Origin: a virus
Reading direction: 5' to 3' (one strand)
DNA length: 61,873 nt
IMG/VR virus record: IMGVR_UViG_3300025083_000021
Location: 1-61,873 of that record
The notes below the pieces were generated by a model. The model saw nothing but the letters and a program-made list of their open reading frames with translations, ran no database searches and was not told the origin of the DNA. The translations under genes were made by a program, and so were the position numbers. Positions 14,184-23,206 of this stretch are shown in pieces (the first letter of the stretch is position 1; each line of letters begins with the position of its first letter).

Positions 14184-14372
14184 ATGTCACAAACAAGAAA
14201 AGCACCGGTAATTGCTAACGTAGAATTATTACCAAAACAGTCATTATTAGGTATACATATTATTAATTGTAATATGTCAATGGAGGTAGACGGGGAAAGA
14301 CAAGTTTACCAAGCCGCTGGTATTGAGGTAGGTATAATTTTTATAAAATTTATATTCATCTATACTTGGTAA
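14184..14372 (+). CDS. 62-codon ORF of unknown function, possibly truncated
   Basis: The N-terminal 49 residues (MSQTRKAPVIANVELLPKQS, then LGIHIINCNMSMEVDGERQ) look like real coding sequence with balanced composition. The last 13 residues (GIIFIKFIFIYTW) are the kind of Ile/Phe-rich tail produced when a frame runs into AT-rich noncoding DNA. This suggests a gene that has lost its C-terminal part, or a small protein whose true end has drifted. It precedes nrdB by 78 nt and might once have been part of the reductase operon. I recognise no family. Confidence 0.45.
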   Translation: MSQTRKAPVIANVELLPKQSLLGIHIINCNMSMEVDGERQVYQAAGIEVGIIFIKFIFIYTW

Positions 14373-14450
14373 TTCATCTCAATTAAACTAAATTATATAT
14401 TACCGTTATATCAAAAACATGGTATAACATTTAATCACAAAAACACACTT

Positions 14451-15431
14451 ATGAAGAAGAACATTTTTTTATCTAGGGAAAATATTTTGCCCTATGAGTA
14501 CCCATCTTTACTTGAATATAAAGATGCAATTAGACACTCTTATTGGATTGATACTGAGTATAACTTTACAACTGACATAGATGACTTTAAAGTTAAAGTT
14601 ACTGATGAAGAACGTGAAGTTATAAAAAAGACAATGCTTGCAATAGCTCAAATAGAAGTTAATGTAAAAACTTTTTGGGCAGATTTGTATAAAAGAATGC
14701 CTATTACAGAAATTGGTGATGTGGGTATGACCTTTGCTGAATCTGAAGTTAGACACAAAGATGCATATGCAAGACTACTTAGAATACTTGGACTTGAAGA
14801 AGAGTTTAAAACTGTTGTTGAGATACCAGCTATTAAAGGTAGAATTAAATATCTTAAAAAATACTTAGATGGTTCACGTAGTAGAGATAATAAAATGTAT
14901 ACTAAATCTGTATTATTATTTTCTTTATTTATTGAGCATGTAAGTTTATTTAGTCAGTTTCTAATAATGATGTCTTTTAACAAAGAGAAAAACCTATTTA
15001 AAGGTATTTCTAACGTTGTAGAAGCAACAAGTAAAGAAGAAGATATCCATGGTAACTTTGGCGTAGAGATAATTAATATAATCAAGTCTGAGAACCCTGA
15101 ATGGTTTGATGATGAGTTTGAAGAATTAATTTATTCTGCATCTAGAAAAGCCTATGAAGCTGAGTGCGGTATTCTTGATTGGATATTTGAACAAGGTGAG
15201 TTATCTTTTTTACCTAAAGAAACCATAAAACATTTTATAATGAATAGGTTTAACAACTCATTAAAGAAAATAGGTATGAAACCTATATTTGAAATTGATA
15301 ATAACTTATTACAGTCAACAAAATGGTTTGAGGTGGAGATTACTGCAACTAAAGAAGGAGACTTCTTTTATAAAAAACAAATAGATTATAATAAAAAGTC
15401 AAAGGCTATAACAGCTGATGACTTATTTTAA
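14451..15431 (+). CDS. nrdB: Class I ribonucleotide reductase, beta subunit
   Basis: 326-aa radical-generating subunit of class I RNR. The di-iron ligands can be placed: E69 in AIAQIEVNVKTFW, E99 and H102 in AESEVRHKDAY, E162 in LFIEHVSLF, E197 and H200 in KEEDIHGNF. Y106 lies seven residues after E99, the position of the radical tyrosine (Y122 in E. coli). The first ligand is Glu where E. coli has Asp84, the pattern I associate with Bacteroidota-type NrdB, which points to the host lineage. The protein works with NrdA, encoded 6 nt downstream, to reduce ribonucleotides for phage DNA synthesis. The C-terminal ADDLF is a plausible tail for docking to the alpha subunit. It forms an operon with nrdA. 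Confidence 0.95.
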   Translation: MKKNIFLSRENILPYEYPSLLEYKDAIRHSYWIDTEYNFTTDIDDFKVKVTDEEREVIKKTMLAIAQIEVNVKTFWADLYKRMPITEIGDVGMTFAESEVRHKDAYARLLRILGLEEEFKTVVEIPAIKGRIKYLKKYLDGSRSRDNKMYTKSVLLFSLFIEHVSLFSQFLIMMSFNKEKNLFKGISNVVEATSKEEDIHGNFGVEIINIIKSENPEWFDDEFEELIYSASRKAYEAECGILDWIFEQGELSFLPKETIKHFIMNRFNNSLKKIGMKPIFEIDNNLLQSTKWFEVEITATKEGDFFYKKQIDYNKKSKAITADDLF

Positions 15432-15437
15432 AAAAAT

Positions 15438-17063
15438 ATGGAAAGAAAAAAGTATTATTGGCTTAATGAAGAAAGCCGTACATTTTTATCAAGGGGTTAT
15501 ATAAATGAAACTCCTGAACAACGTATACATGATATTGCAGTTATAGCAGAAAAATACTTAAAGATTAATGGCTTTGCTGAAAAGTTTGAGGATTATATGG
15601 CAAGGGGTTTTTACTCCTTGTCCACTCCTGTTTGGATTAACTTTGGTAAGCATAAAGGTTTACCTATAAGTTGTTATGGATCTAATGTAGATGATAACTT
15701 AGATAGCATCTTGAATGCAGGACGTGAGATTGGTATGATGTCTAAGTATGGAGGAGGTACTAGTGTTTACTTAGGTAATATTAGACCTAGAGGCTCAAAT
15801 ATATCAACCGGAGGCACTGCAGATGGACCAGTACATTATGCAAGAATCTATGACACTGTTGTAGATGTTTGCAAACAATCTGAAGCAAGAAGAGGAGCGT
15901 GTGCTGCATGGCTACCTGTTGAACATCCTGATGTATTGGAATTTTTAGAGATAGGAGGAGAAGGTAACCCAATACAAAATCTACAGTTTGGTATTAGTGT
16001 AACAGATAAGTGGATAGATGATATGAAGAGTGGAGATCCTGATAAGCGTAAAGTATGGGCCAAGATAATTCAGAAAAGAAATGAGTTCGGTTATCCATAT
16101 ATAATGTTTAAAGATAACTCAAATAACAACTCTCCTTATAAAGAGCTAGGTATGGATATTACTGCATCTAATCTTTGTTCTGAAATACAGTTACCAACAG
16201 ATAGTTTTAATTCATTTGTTTGCTGTTTAGGTTCTTTGAACTTATTACACTGGGATGAAATTGTTGAGACGGATGCAATAGAAACTTACACATTATTTTT
16301 AAATGCTGTGATAGATGAATTTATTACTAAGTCTAAAACAATGCCTGGAATGGGTAGAGCATATAAATTTGCAAGTGATCATAGAGCTATAGGTTTAGGT
16401 GTATTAGGATGGCATTCTTATTTACAATCTAAACTTATTGAGTTTGAATCAACAGAAGCTAAGATGATAAATAGTAGAATATTTTCTATAATAAAGACAA
16501 GATCAGAAATAGCTTCAATGGATCTCTGTGAAACAAAGGGTGTTAAATCAATTAGAGAAGGTTATGCAAATACTACATTAGTGGCTATTGCACCAACTAA
16601 ATCTAGTTCATTCATTCATGGTCAAGTGAGTATGGGTATTGAACCTATCAAGTCCAATTATTTTGTAAAGGATTTAGCTAAGTCTAAAACTATATATAAG
16701 AATCCTTTCTTAAAAGAAGAGTTAGCAAAATATAATCTTGATACAGAAGAAGTGTGGGAAGATATCCTTAAAAAAGATGGTTCCGTTCAACACTTAGACT
16801 TCCCAACAAAAGGTGTGTTTAAATCATTTATTGAGATATCTCCTAAAGAGATTATCATTCAAGCTGCAGCAAGACAAAAATTTATTGATCAAGCTCAGTC
16901 TTTAAATTTAATGATTGACCCGTCAGTTCCAGCTAAAGATATTAATCAACTATATCTTTTTGCTCATGAACAAGGAGTAAAGACACTATACTATCAGTTT
17001 AGTGTAAGTTCTGCACAAGCATTCTCTAGAAATATTCTTGAGTGTGCAAGTTGTGAAGCATAA
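15438..17063 (+). CDS. nrdA: Class I ribonucleotide reductase, alpha subunit
   Basis: 541-aa catalytic subunit. The substrate-site cysteine pair is represented by C79 (GLPISCYGSN) and C262 or C263 (FVCCLGSLNLL). The thiyl-radical motif is ASNLCSEI, with N245, C247 and E249. The radical-transfer tyrosines are Y518/Y519 in KTLYYQ, and the C-terminal reductant-binding pair is ECASCEA (C536, C539). No N-terminal ATP-cone is present, so dATP feedback at that site is absent and the enzyme may stay active at high dATP, as with several phage RNRs. It is shorter than the E. coli enzyme (761 aa). No thioredoxin or glutaredoxin gene is in the window, so the host probably supplies the reductant. A terminator follows at 17093. 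Confidence 0.95.
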   Translation: MERKKYYWLNEESRTFLSRGYINETPEQRIHDIAVIAEKYLKINGFAEKFEDYMARGFYSLSTPVWINFGKHKGLPISCYGSNVDDNLDSILNAGREIGMMSKYGGGTSVYLGNIRPRGSNISTGGTADGPVHYARIYDTVVDVCKQSEARRGACAAWLPVEHPDVLEFLEIGGEGNPIQNLQFGISVTDKWIDDMKSGDPDKRKVWAKIIQKRNEFGYPYIMFKDNSNNNSPYKELGMDITASNLCSEIQLPTDSFNSFVCCLGSLNLLHWDEIVETDAIETYTLFLNAVIDEFITKSKTMPGMGRAYKFASDHRAIGLGVLGWHSYLQSKLIEFESTEAKMINSRIFSIIKTRSEIASMDLCETKGVKSIREGYANTTLVAIAPTKSSSFIHGQVSMGIEPIKSNYFVKDLAKSKTIYKNPFLKEELAKYNLDTEEVWEDILKKDGSVQHLDFPTKGVFKSFIEISPKEIIIQAAARQKFIDQAQSLNLMIDPSVPAKDINQLYLFAHEQGVKTLYYQFSVSSAQAFSRNILECASCEA

Positions 17064-17092
17064 TTAAACTATATATTTTATGTAAAATTAGT

Positions 17093-17127
17093 AGAGTCAA
17101 CCCTAATAAGGTTGGCTCTTCTTGTTT
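17093..17127 (+). terminator. Intrinsic terminator after nrdA
   Basis: AGAGTCAACC pairs with GGTTGGCTCT (10 bp with one G-U) around a 7-nt loop and is followed by TCTTGTTTT. It lies 30 nt past the nrdA stop, so it probably ends the reductase transcript. Confidence 0.75.
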
Positions 17128-17139
17128 TAAGATTATATA

Positions 17140-17152
17140 TGTTGTATATTTA
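17140..17152 (+). promoter_or_regulatory. Candidate promoter motif before small membrane protein gene
   Basis: TTGTATATTTA sits 21 nt before the ATG at 17173 and just after the nrdA terminator. It matches the recurring motif seen on both strands. Confidence 0.4.
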
Positions 17153-17172
17153 TTATATAACTATTGACTACT

Positions 17173-17505
17173 ATGAAATCATTATCAGAAAAATCAGAAG
17201 TAAAACTTGATATAAAAACCTTAATTGGTTTAATAGCTGGCATAATAACTATTGCAGGTATTTGGTTTAGTTTAACAGCAGAAATCTCACAATTAAAAGT
17301 TGAAGTACTTAGAATGCAAGATGATGTTATACTAAATGATGAGTTTAGAATTAAGTGGCCTAGAGGTGAAATGGGTTCTTTACCTGCTGACTCTAAACAA
17401 GATTTACAACTTAATTATCTTAAGGAGAATGTAAATGATCTAATGGATAGAGTACATGATATGGAAATAACCATCACAAAACTAGAAAGCAGCAAAAAGA
17501 AATAG
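17173..17505 (+). CDS. Membrane-anchored coiled-coil protein
   Basis: 110 aa. I start at the ATG at 17173 (MKSLSEKSEVKLD) rather than the in-frame TTG three codons upstream. One transmembrane helix follows (LIGLIAGIITIAGIWFSLTA), then a charged coiled coil with two helical stretches (EISQLKVEVLRMQDDV, NYLKENVNDLMDRVHDME) and a lysine tail. The layout is again spanin-like or that of a small membrane anchor; function unknown. It is separated from nrdA by a terminator and has its own promoter candidate. It ends 1 bp from the end of the convergent 1897-aa gene with no terminator between, so opposing transcripts may collide or overlap. Confidence 0.65.
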   Translation: MKSLSEKSEVKLDIKTLIGLIAGIITIAGIWFSLTAEISQLKVEVLRMQDDVILNDEFRIKWPRGEMGSLPADSKQDLQLNYLKENVNDLMDRVHDMEITITKLESSKKK

Positions 17506-17506
17506 A

Positions 17507-20500
17507 CTAGAATCCTATCTCAAAATCTTGTTTCTTAATAGCATCTATATATTTACTGTATGTTCTTATAGCTGGTAATGATCTCTGCCATTGTTTATTT
17601 ACTTTTAACATGCCTTTATATGGCTTGTTTTGGTAAACATAATCTGAATCTCTATAAAAAGCATCTTCGCCTTTAGTAATATAGGCAACTGGTGTTGTAA
17701 GACTTAATTGTAAAGCTTTTGATGTATTTCTTAATAGTTTTAGTGATGCTATAGGATTAGAGAACATTTGATAATTTTGTTCAATGCCTGCAGGTACTGG
17801 GATAAATGTTAACATTTCATCTTTAGTTCTATCTGCTTGTAATCTTGCAAGATTTTTTAATCTCTTCATTGTATCTGAGTCATCATCACCTGATAATAAT
17901 CCATCCATGAGAGAGTTTAATACAAAAACTGATGATAGAATTGCAATTTCACCTACAGTTCTATAAAATCCTTGTAATTTATTTAATGCTCTTTTATCTA
18001 GATTACCACCTTCACCGGTATATCCATATTGTTCAAGAAAACCTGCTTTTAAAGCTTTAATATCTCTAGTACCTTTAATAAATTCTTTAGTTGCATAGTT
18101 TGTAAACTTCCACCATGATAGGTATCTTCCTTCCATCCATCCTAAATTTTGATCAAAATATTCTCTTTGATATCTAGCTCTTAATGCTGGTGCAACCCAC
18201 TTTTTAAATTGTGTTATTAAGTTACCAAGAGCATAACTCTGAAGAACCATTCTGTCTTCTTTAGCATAATTACCATGAATTTGTTTATTAACTTCCCTTA
18301 TTTGATTTCTTAAATCATATCTAAAATTGTCGTTATAATCAGCAATCTTATTTCCTTTTTTATCTACAACAATATCATAATCTTCTAATAAAGAAACGGT
18401 ATTAGTTTTAGCATCAAAATGTAATGCATCATATAGGGATAATGTTTCTCCTGTTTTACTGTTCTTTATAATAGTATCCATTAACATTGCAACACCTACT
18501 TTAGATTGTACATTATATTCAGCAGCATCCTGCATTACATAACCCCATTCCTTAAATCTTGACCATAAAGATGAATCATCATACTTAGAACTATTCTCAC
18601 GTATATCTGTATCAGGATCCATCATTCTAAAATATTGAGTTACAGCTTCATATTTATTATTTGCTTTATCGGCATCATAATCAGATTTTTTTAAACCTAG
18701 TTTACCTAGTGTAGCAATATCTACTAAATCAGTTGCACCACTTCCTATTCTTTCAAACATTCCAGGAATAGCATTTGTATTAAATTCTTTAGTTGCTCTT
18801 AAATATGCTTTTTTACTAAAAAATCTTTGACCTAGCATTTCAATATTATTATTTATTCTGCCTAGAGCATAGTTATTAAAGTTACCCATAGGGTTAAATG
18901 CTACCCATGTTAATGATGTTGCACCAGTTATTTCTTTTGCAATTTTATCAAACATGCCTTTATTTGCTAGTTCATTATCATAAAAAACCATTGACATGAA
19001 TTTTTTAGCTCTTCTTACAGCATTAGCTTCTAAACCTTGATCTCGTGTAAAACCTACAGCTTTAAGAACGCCTTCTTTAGTTCTTGAAACAAAACTTTGA
19101 CCTGTAGCAACAGGTAAGTCATATTCTCTTCTTTCTAATACTTTAACAAAAGCATTTAATGTATCTTCTACTTCACCCATAACTTCATAGTGTGTAGCCA
19201 TAGCATTAAACTTTATTAAACTAGATCCTAAATCTCTACTTAGTTCACCTGTTGATGGTTTATTATATATTCTATTATATTCTCCTCTAAGCTCTTTAAT
19301 TTGTGCATTATACTTATCGGGTGTTATAAGACCTTTTACTCTTTGTTCTTCAACAAAAGCCATCTTCTTTTCTACTTCTTCTAATTCACCATCCATTCTT
19401 GGCCTTCCTGTATAGAATACTGGTAGTTGATTTGTAAAGTTACCTGATTCATCAAGCATGACTTTTTTCATAGTTGATGTTTCTTGAGTTAAGTTTTTTA
19501 CAGATGTTGTAATATCACTCCACATCTTAGATATTATGTTTGGTTTATCCTTTAGATCACTTAATAAGTTATCTTTAATAGTGGGGACTCTACCCATCAT
19601 TTGATCTCTTTGATATTCAGGAATCTTTTCTAGTAAATCTTCCTCATACATTTTAATAAATAAGTTATAGAACTCTCTTCTAGCTAATGTACCCGCATCA
19701 GTTTTAGTAGGATCCATAAGTTCTGCGTACTTTTTATCACGCATATCCTTACCAGACTTTGTTATTTCTCTAACTTTTCTATATTCAACTTTAGGAAATT
19801 CACTCTTAACATTTTTTACAACTACACCTGTTGGATTACCTTTAACTCTTTGTGGTTGATCATATGTAGAAGATTCAAAATACTTTGCTCTATATACAGC
19901 ATAATCTCTAGCTGAAATGCTATTTCTTTTTTTCCACTCTCCATATTTACCATTAGCACTTACCTGCCAAAACTCATGTATATCTCTAGCTTTCTTAAAC
20001 TCATCTGTATAATAATGATACTCACCATCTACAAGATTACCATCTTCATCTATTTCTTCTGCTCTAAAAAAATCTGCAAATGCTTTTTTCTTATTAGCTA
20101 AATCAATATTATATTGAATATCTTCTTGAGATGCTGTAGATAAATCTGTAACATCCCTGTATTTATAAGGTAAACCTGTATCATCAAATAGTTGAAATCT
20201 TAGATCGTCTTGTATTTTATTATATAGCTCACCTATAGGTTTTATATATCTTCCTGTAAAATTACCATCTTTATCAAATATAGACATGAAGTCATAAAGC
20301 TGATTTCTTTTTAGATTTGGATATAATTTAATTAACTTATTAGCACTATTAATTACAAGTTTATTACGCTGATCAATTAAATCAAGTACCTTTTGTTTTT
20401 GGGTTTTATATATTTTATCCATAACAGAAAGCATTGCATCAGATTGAGTAGCCATATCTTGAGTTAATAAAGCAAGTTGAGATATATCAGGTGATCTTCT

Positions 20501-23200
20501 TACAAGATCATCTAAATCTTGTTCTGTAAATACACTTTGCTTACCACCCCAGTCATTATTAGATCTTTCTCTAATTTTTTCTTTTACAAAATTAATTATA
20601 GCATCATTTACTAATCCTTCTCTAAATATTCTTTCTTCTTCAGTTTCATTTTCTTTCTTTCTTACACCTGTTCCTTTTATCTTATTTCTTAATATATCCA
20701 TCTGACGTATTAATGCTCTTTGTGTAGCATTATGATCTTGAGAATCTTGTATTAAAAATAAAGGTTCAAATGTGCTTAAAAATCTATTGAAATTTAAAGT
20801 ATAGGTTATGTATTCATCTTTACCAAAATTTGCAGGATCTTGAACATAATTAGCAAATTTTTTCATTTGGCGTAAAGCACCTTGAAGAAGATATGTATAT
20901 GTAGCAGATCTAGATGCTGGTCCATTATCAATATTTGCAGAAATATATGCTAGTGTACTAGCAATTTCGTCACGTAGTTCCTCTTTGGACATGTCTCTAA
21001 ATACCGATCGTTCAATTACTTTTAAAGCCTTTTGTTGATCTACTAGAGCAATTCTATAATCTTCTAGTATACCCATTATAGAATTATACTCAGGATATAC
21101 TAAAGGATCTATTTCTTCAGCTAGTTTTTCTTGATCTTCTTCATACTTAGAACCATCAAATATTCCATCATCAGAATTATCAATTATATCATCTAATTGG
21201 TCTTTAGAATATTGATCAACATTTTGTGGTATTAACATATCCACATATGTCATATTCTTAGTGTCGTTTATAAACTCAACTCCACCATCTACCTCAATCT
21301 TATCACCATCAGCTTTAACATGAAATGTCTGAGCTCCTGTTAAAGTTCTATTAGTGTTGTATCCCATGTTATCAAGCATTCTTTTTAACATGTTTACTTC
21401 AATGCTATTTTGAGAAGAGTTAGTCATTTTTAATATACCGTGTTTCTCTTTTAAAGCACTACCATTTTTTAATGGATGTAATTCTTCAGAATATGCTTTC
21501 TTTCCTTGTTCACCATATATAGAGTCTTTACTTACTTTTAAATCAACAATATTAACAACACCTGTCTTATCAATAACTAATAGATCTACAGTTCCTGCAG
21601 TTTTAGTATTTGGATCAAACACAACAACATTAGATAATGCAACAGCACCATCAGGAATAATAGGATTATTATTTCCTAAAAGTTGTTCTTGTAAAGAATC
21701 AACCACTTCTTTTGCAGCTTCTTCACTCAAAGTTGTTAACCTTGAAGAAGCATCTTCAAAACTTTCATTACCAACAACAGCATCAAATAAAGTTTTTATA
21801 TCATCATTTACTTCTAGATTAAGAGCATCATTCTCATTATTACTAAGACCTATATAATCAGATGTAGAAGAATAAACCTCACCTGTTGATATATTCATGT
21901 ATGAATTATCTTTTTTATTATAAGCAACTATATCTCCATTATAATCAGAGTTTTTATTACTTGCTGATAGGTCCCCAATAATATCTTCTGATGATCTAGC
22001 AGTATGAAATAAACGTTTTATAAATTCTTTTTGAATATCATTAGACTCTTTTAAAACTTTTCTTACAACTTTATCTTTTTCAGGAGATAATGAATATCTA
22101 ACTCTACTATCTACTTTACTATCTAATTTAAATTCTATATCAGATGTATTTAAAAGTTTTGCTATATCTGTTAAAGAAGATGTAGCAGTTATAGATTTTG
22201 CTGTAAAAGGTTTACCTGTTAAGTACTCACTAAGATTACCTATAACATCTAAGAACCAATCTAATACTTCTTTAATTTTAGTTAAGAAACTTCTTGTTGG
22301 AGTTTTTTCATACTCATTATTAAAGTGTCTAGAAAGAGCTTGAGTAACCATCTCTAAATTTCTATCTAGAGGTGTAAATCCTTTACTGTCAGAATATGCA
22401 GCATTTATTGCTTGATTCATTTCAGGAAAGTTTTTCTTAGCTTCTTTTAATAAGCCTTCAAATAACTCAGGATTATCTGCTTTAATTGCATCAACAAATG
22501 GATGTAGTATTTCTTCTATTGCAGTTTCATCTGTTACTCTACCCTTTATTAATACAGCCAGACCTTCATAGAAAAATGAATTAACCTGATCAAAACTTAC
22601 ATCTGTTTTTGCCCACTTAGGAACTTTATTTTCATCATTCCAAATAGCTTCTGCTTCAGCTTCAGTCATAAGCTTTACACCAACCTGTGGAAACAATCTT
22701 CTTAAATGTGATACAACAGCTCTAGCACGTGGTGTATCCCAAGATCTAGACTTTTCTAATAAATCTTTAGGTGTAAATACATTATTTATAACTTGCACCT
22801 TATAGCTTTTAGGTGTTCTTGTAATTGTTACAGAGTTTAAAGGGATATTATTAATTTCTAAATACCTTGTAAGTCTTTTTAAATTAGCTTGTAAGAATTC
22901 TTCATCGTATTTAAACGTAGCAGGATTAGAATTATTAACTAAATAAAAACCCTGGTAACTATGTAGTATTCTTTTTTCTACAAGATTTGCTAATAAGTTT
23001 TCAGAGAACTCTTTTTGCTTTAATGAAAATGCTGCTTTGTTATTTTTAACAAACTCTTTTGCTTGTACAACAGATGGAAATACATCTGTGTTATTTAAAT
23101 CTTGCCACTTATTGATTATATTATCAGTTTGTATTTCTGATTTATATACTTCCTGTAGAGATTTATACTCTGCTGTATTTCTATTTGGACACTTAGCCAT
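17507..23200 (-). CDS. Giant virion-cargo-type protein with embedded PD-(D/E)XK nuclease domain
   Basis: 1897 aa, last gene of the minus-strand late arm. It matches crAss-like giant cargo proteins in position, next to the vRNAP polypeptide, and in style (long charged helices, low-complexity linkers). Residues about 515-560 hold a nuclease-like pattern: AGTVDLLVIDKTGVVNIVDLK, shortened here to D539 in GTVDLL and D553-x-K555 in IVDLKV, the spacing of RecB/Cas4-type PD-(D/E)XK domains. Near residue 235, AIEEILHPFVDAI resembles a decayed metallopeptidase helix without a full HEXXH. The C-terminal third (NPMGNFNNYALGRINNN, AAEYNVQSKVGVAMLMD, FKKWVAPALRARYQRE) contains hydrophobic segments that may help membrane passage. 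It ends in TAG. It is probably packaged and injected. The start is 6 nt after the vRNAP gene stop. Confidence 0.75.
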   Translation of the reverse strand: MAKCPNRNTAEYKSLQEVYKSEIQTDNIINKWQDLNNTDVFPSVVQAKEFVKNNKAAFSLKQKEFSENLLANLVEKRILHSYQGFYLVNNSNPATFKYDEEFLQANLKRLTRYLEINNIPLNSVTITRTPKSYKVQVINNVFTPKDLLEKSRSWDTPRARAVVSHLRRLFPQVGVKLMTEAEAEAIWNDENKVPKWAKTDVSFDQVNSFFYEGLAVLIKGRVTDETAIEEILHPFVDAIKADNPELFEGLLKEAKKNFPEMNQAINAAYSDSKGFTPLDRNLEMVTQALSRHFNNEYEKTPTRSFLTKIKEVLDWFLDVIGNLSEYLTGKPFTAKSITATSSLTDIAKLLNTSDIEFKLDSKVDSRVRYSLSPEKDKVVRKVLKESNDIQKEFIKRLFHTARSSEDIIGDLSASNKNSDYNGDIVAYNKKDNSYMNISTGEVYSSTSDYIGLSNNENDALNLEVNDDIKTLFDAVVGNESFEDASSRLTTLSEEAAKEVVDSLQEQLLGNNNPIIPDGAVALSNVVVFDPNTKTAGTVDLLVIDKTGVVNIVDLKVSKDSIYGEQGKKAYSEELHPLKNGSALKEKHGILKMTNSSQNSIEVNMLKRMLDNMGYNTNRTLTGAQTFHVKADGDKIEVDGGVEFINDTKNMTYVDMLIPQNVDQYSKDQLDDIIDNSDDGIFDGSKYEEDQEKLAEEIDPLVYPEYNSIMGILEDYRIALVDQQKALKVIERSVFRDMSKEELRDEIASTLAYISANIDNGPASRSATYTYLLQGALRQMKKFANYVQDPANFGKDEYITYTLNFNRFLSTFEPLFLIQDSQDHNATQRALIRQMDILRNKIKGTGVRKKENETEEERIFREGLVNDAIINFVKEKIRERSNNDWGGKQSVFTEQDLDDLVRRSPDISQLALLTQDMATQSDAMLSVMDKIYKTQKQKVLDLIDQRNKLVINSANKLIKLYPNLKRNQLYDFMSIFDKDGNFTGRYIKPIGELYNKIQDDLRFQLFDDTGLPYKYRDVTDLSTASQEDIQYNIDLANKKKAFADFFRAEEIDEDGNLVDGEYHYYTDEFKKARDIHEFWQVSANGKYGEWKKRNSISARDYAVYRAKYFESSTYDQPQRVKGNPTGVVVKNVKSEFPKVEYRKVREITKSGKDMRDKKYAELMDPTKTDAGTLARREFYNLFIKMYEEDLLEKIPEYQRDQMMGRVPTIKDNLLSDLKDKPNIISKMWSDITTSVKNLTQETSTMKKVMLDESGNFTNQLPVFYTGRPRMDGELEEVEKKMAFVEEQRVKGLITPDKYNAQIKELRGEYNRIYNKPSTGELSRDLGSSLIKFNAMATHYEVMGEVEDTLNAFVKVLERREYDLPVATGQSFVSRTKEGVLKAVGFTRDQGLEANAVRRAKKFMSMVFYDNELANKGMFDKIAKEITGATSLTWVAFNPMGNFNNYALGRINNNIEMLGQRFFSKKAYLRATKEFNTNAIPGMFERIGSGATDLVDIATLGKLGLKKSDYDADKANNKYEAVTQYFRMMDPDTDIRENSSKYDDSSLWSRFKEWGYVMQDAAEYNVQSKVGVAMLMDTIIKNSKTGETLSLYDALHFDAKTNTVSLLEDYDIVVDKKGNKIADYNDNFRYDLRNQIREVNKQIHGNYAKEDRMVLQSYALGNLITQFKKWVAPALRARYQREYFDQNLGWMEGRYLSWWKFTNYATKEFIKGTRDIKALKAGFLEQYGYTGEGGNLDKRALNKLQGFYRTVGEIAILSSVFVLNSLMDGLLSGDDDSDTMKRLKNLARLQADRTKDEMLTFIPVPAGIEQNYQMFSNPIASLKLLRNTSKALQLSLTTPVAYITKGEDAFYRDSDYVYQNKPYKGMLKVNKQWQRSLPAIRTYSKYIDAIKKQDFEIGF

Positions 23201-23206
23201 AGTTTA

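Noticed and set aside
14184-14450. Group I intron or homing element splitting a gene before nrdB
   Set aside because: The 78-nt gap is far too short for an intron and no continuation of the 62-codon ORF was found downstream.
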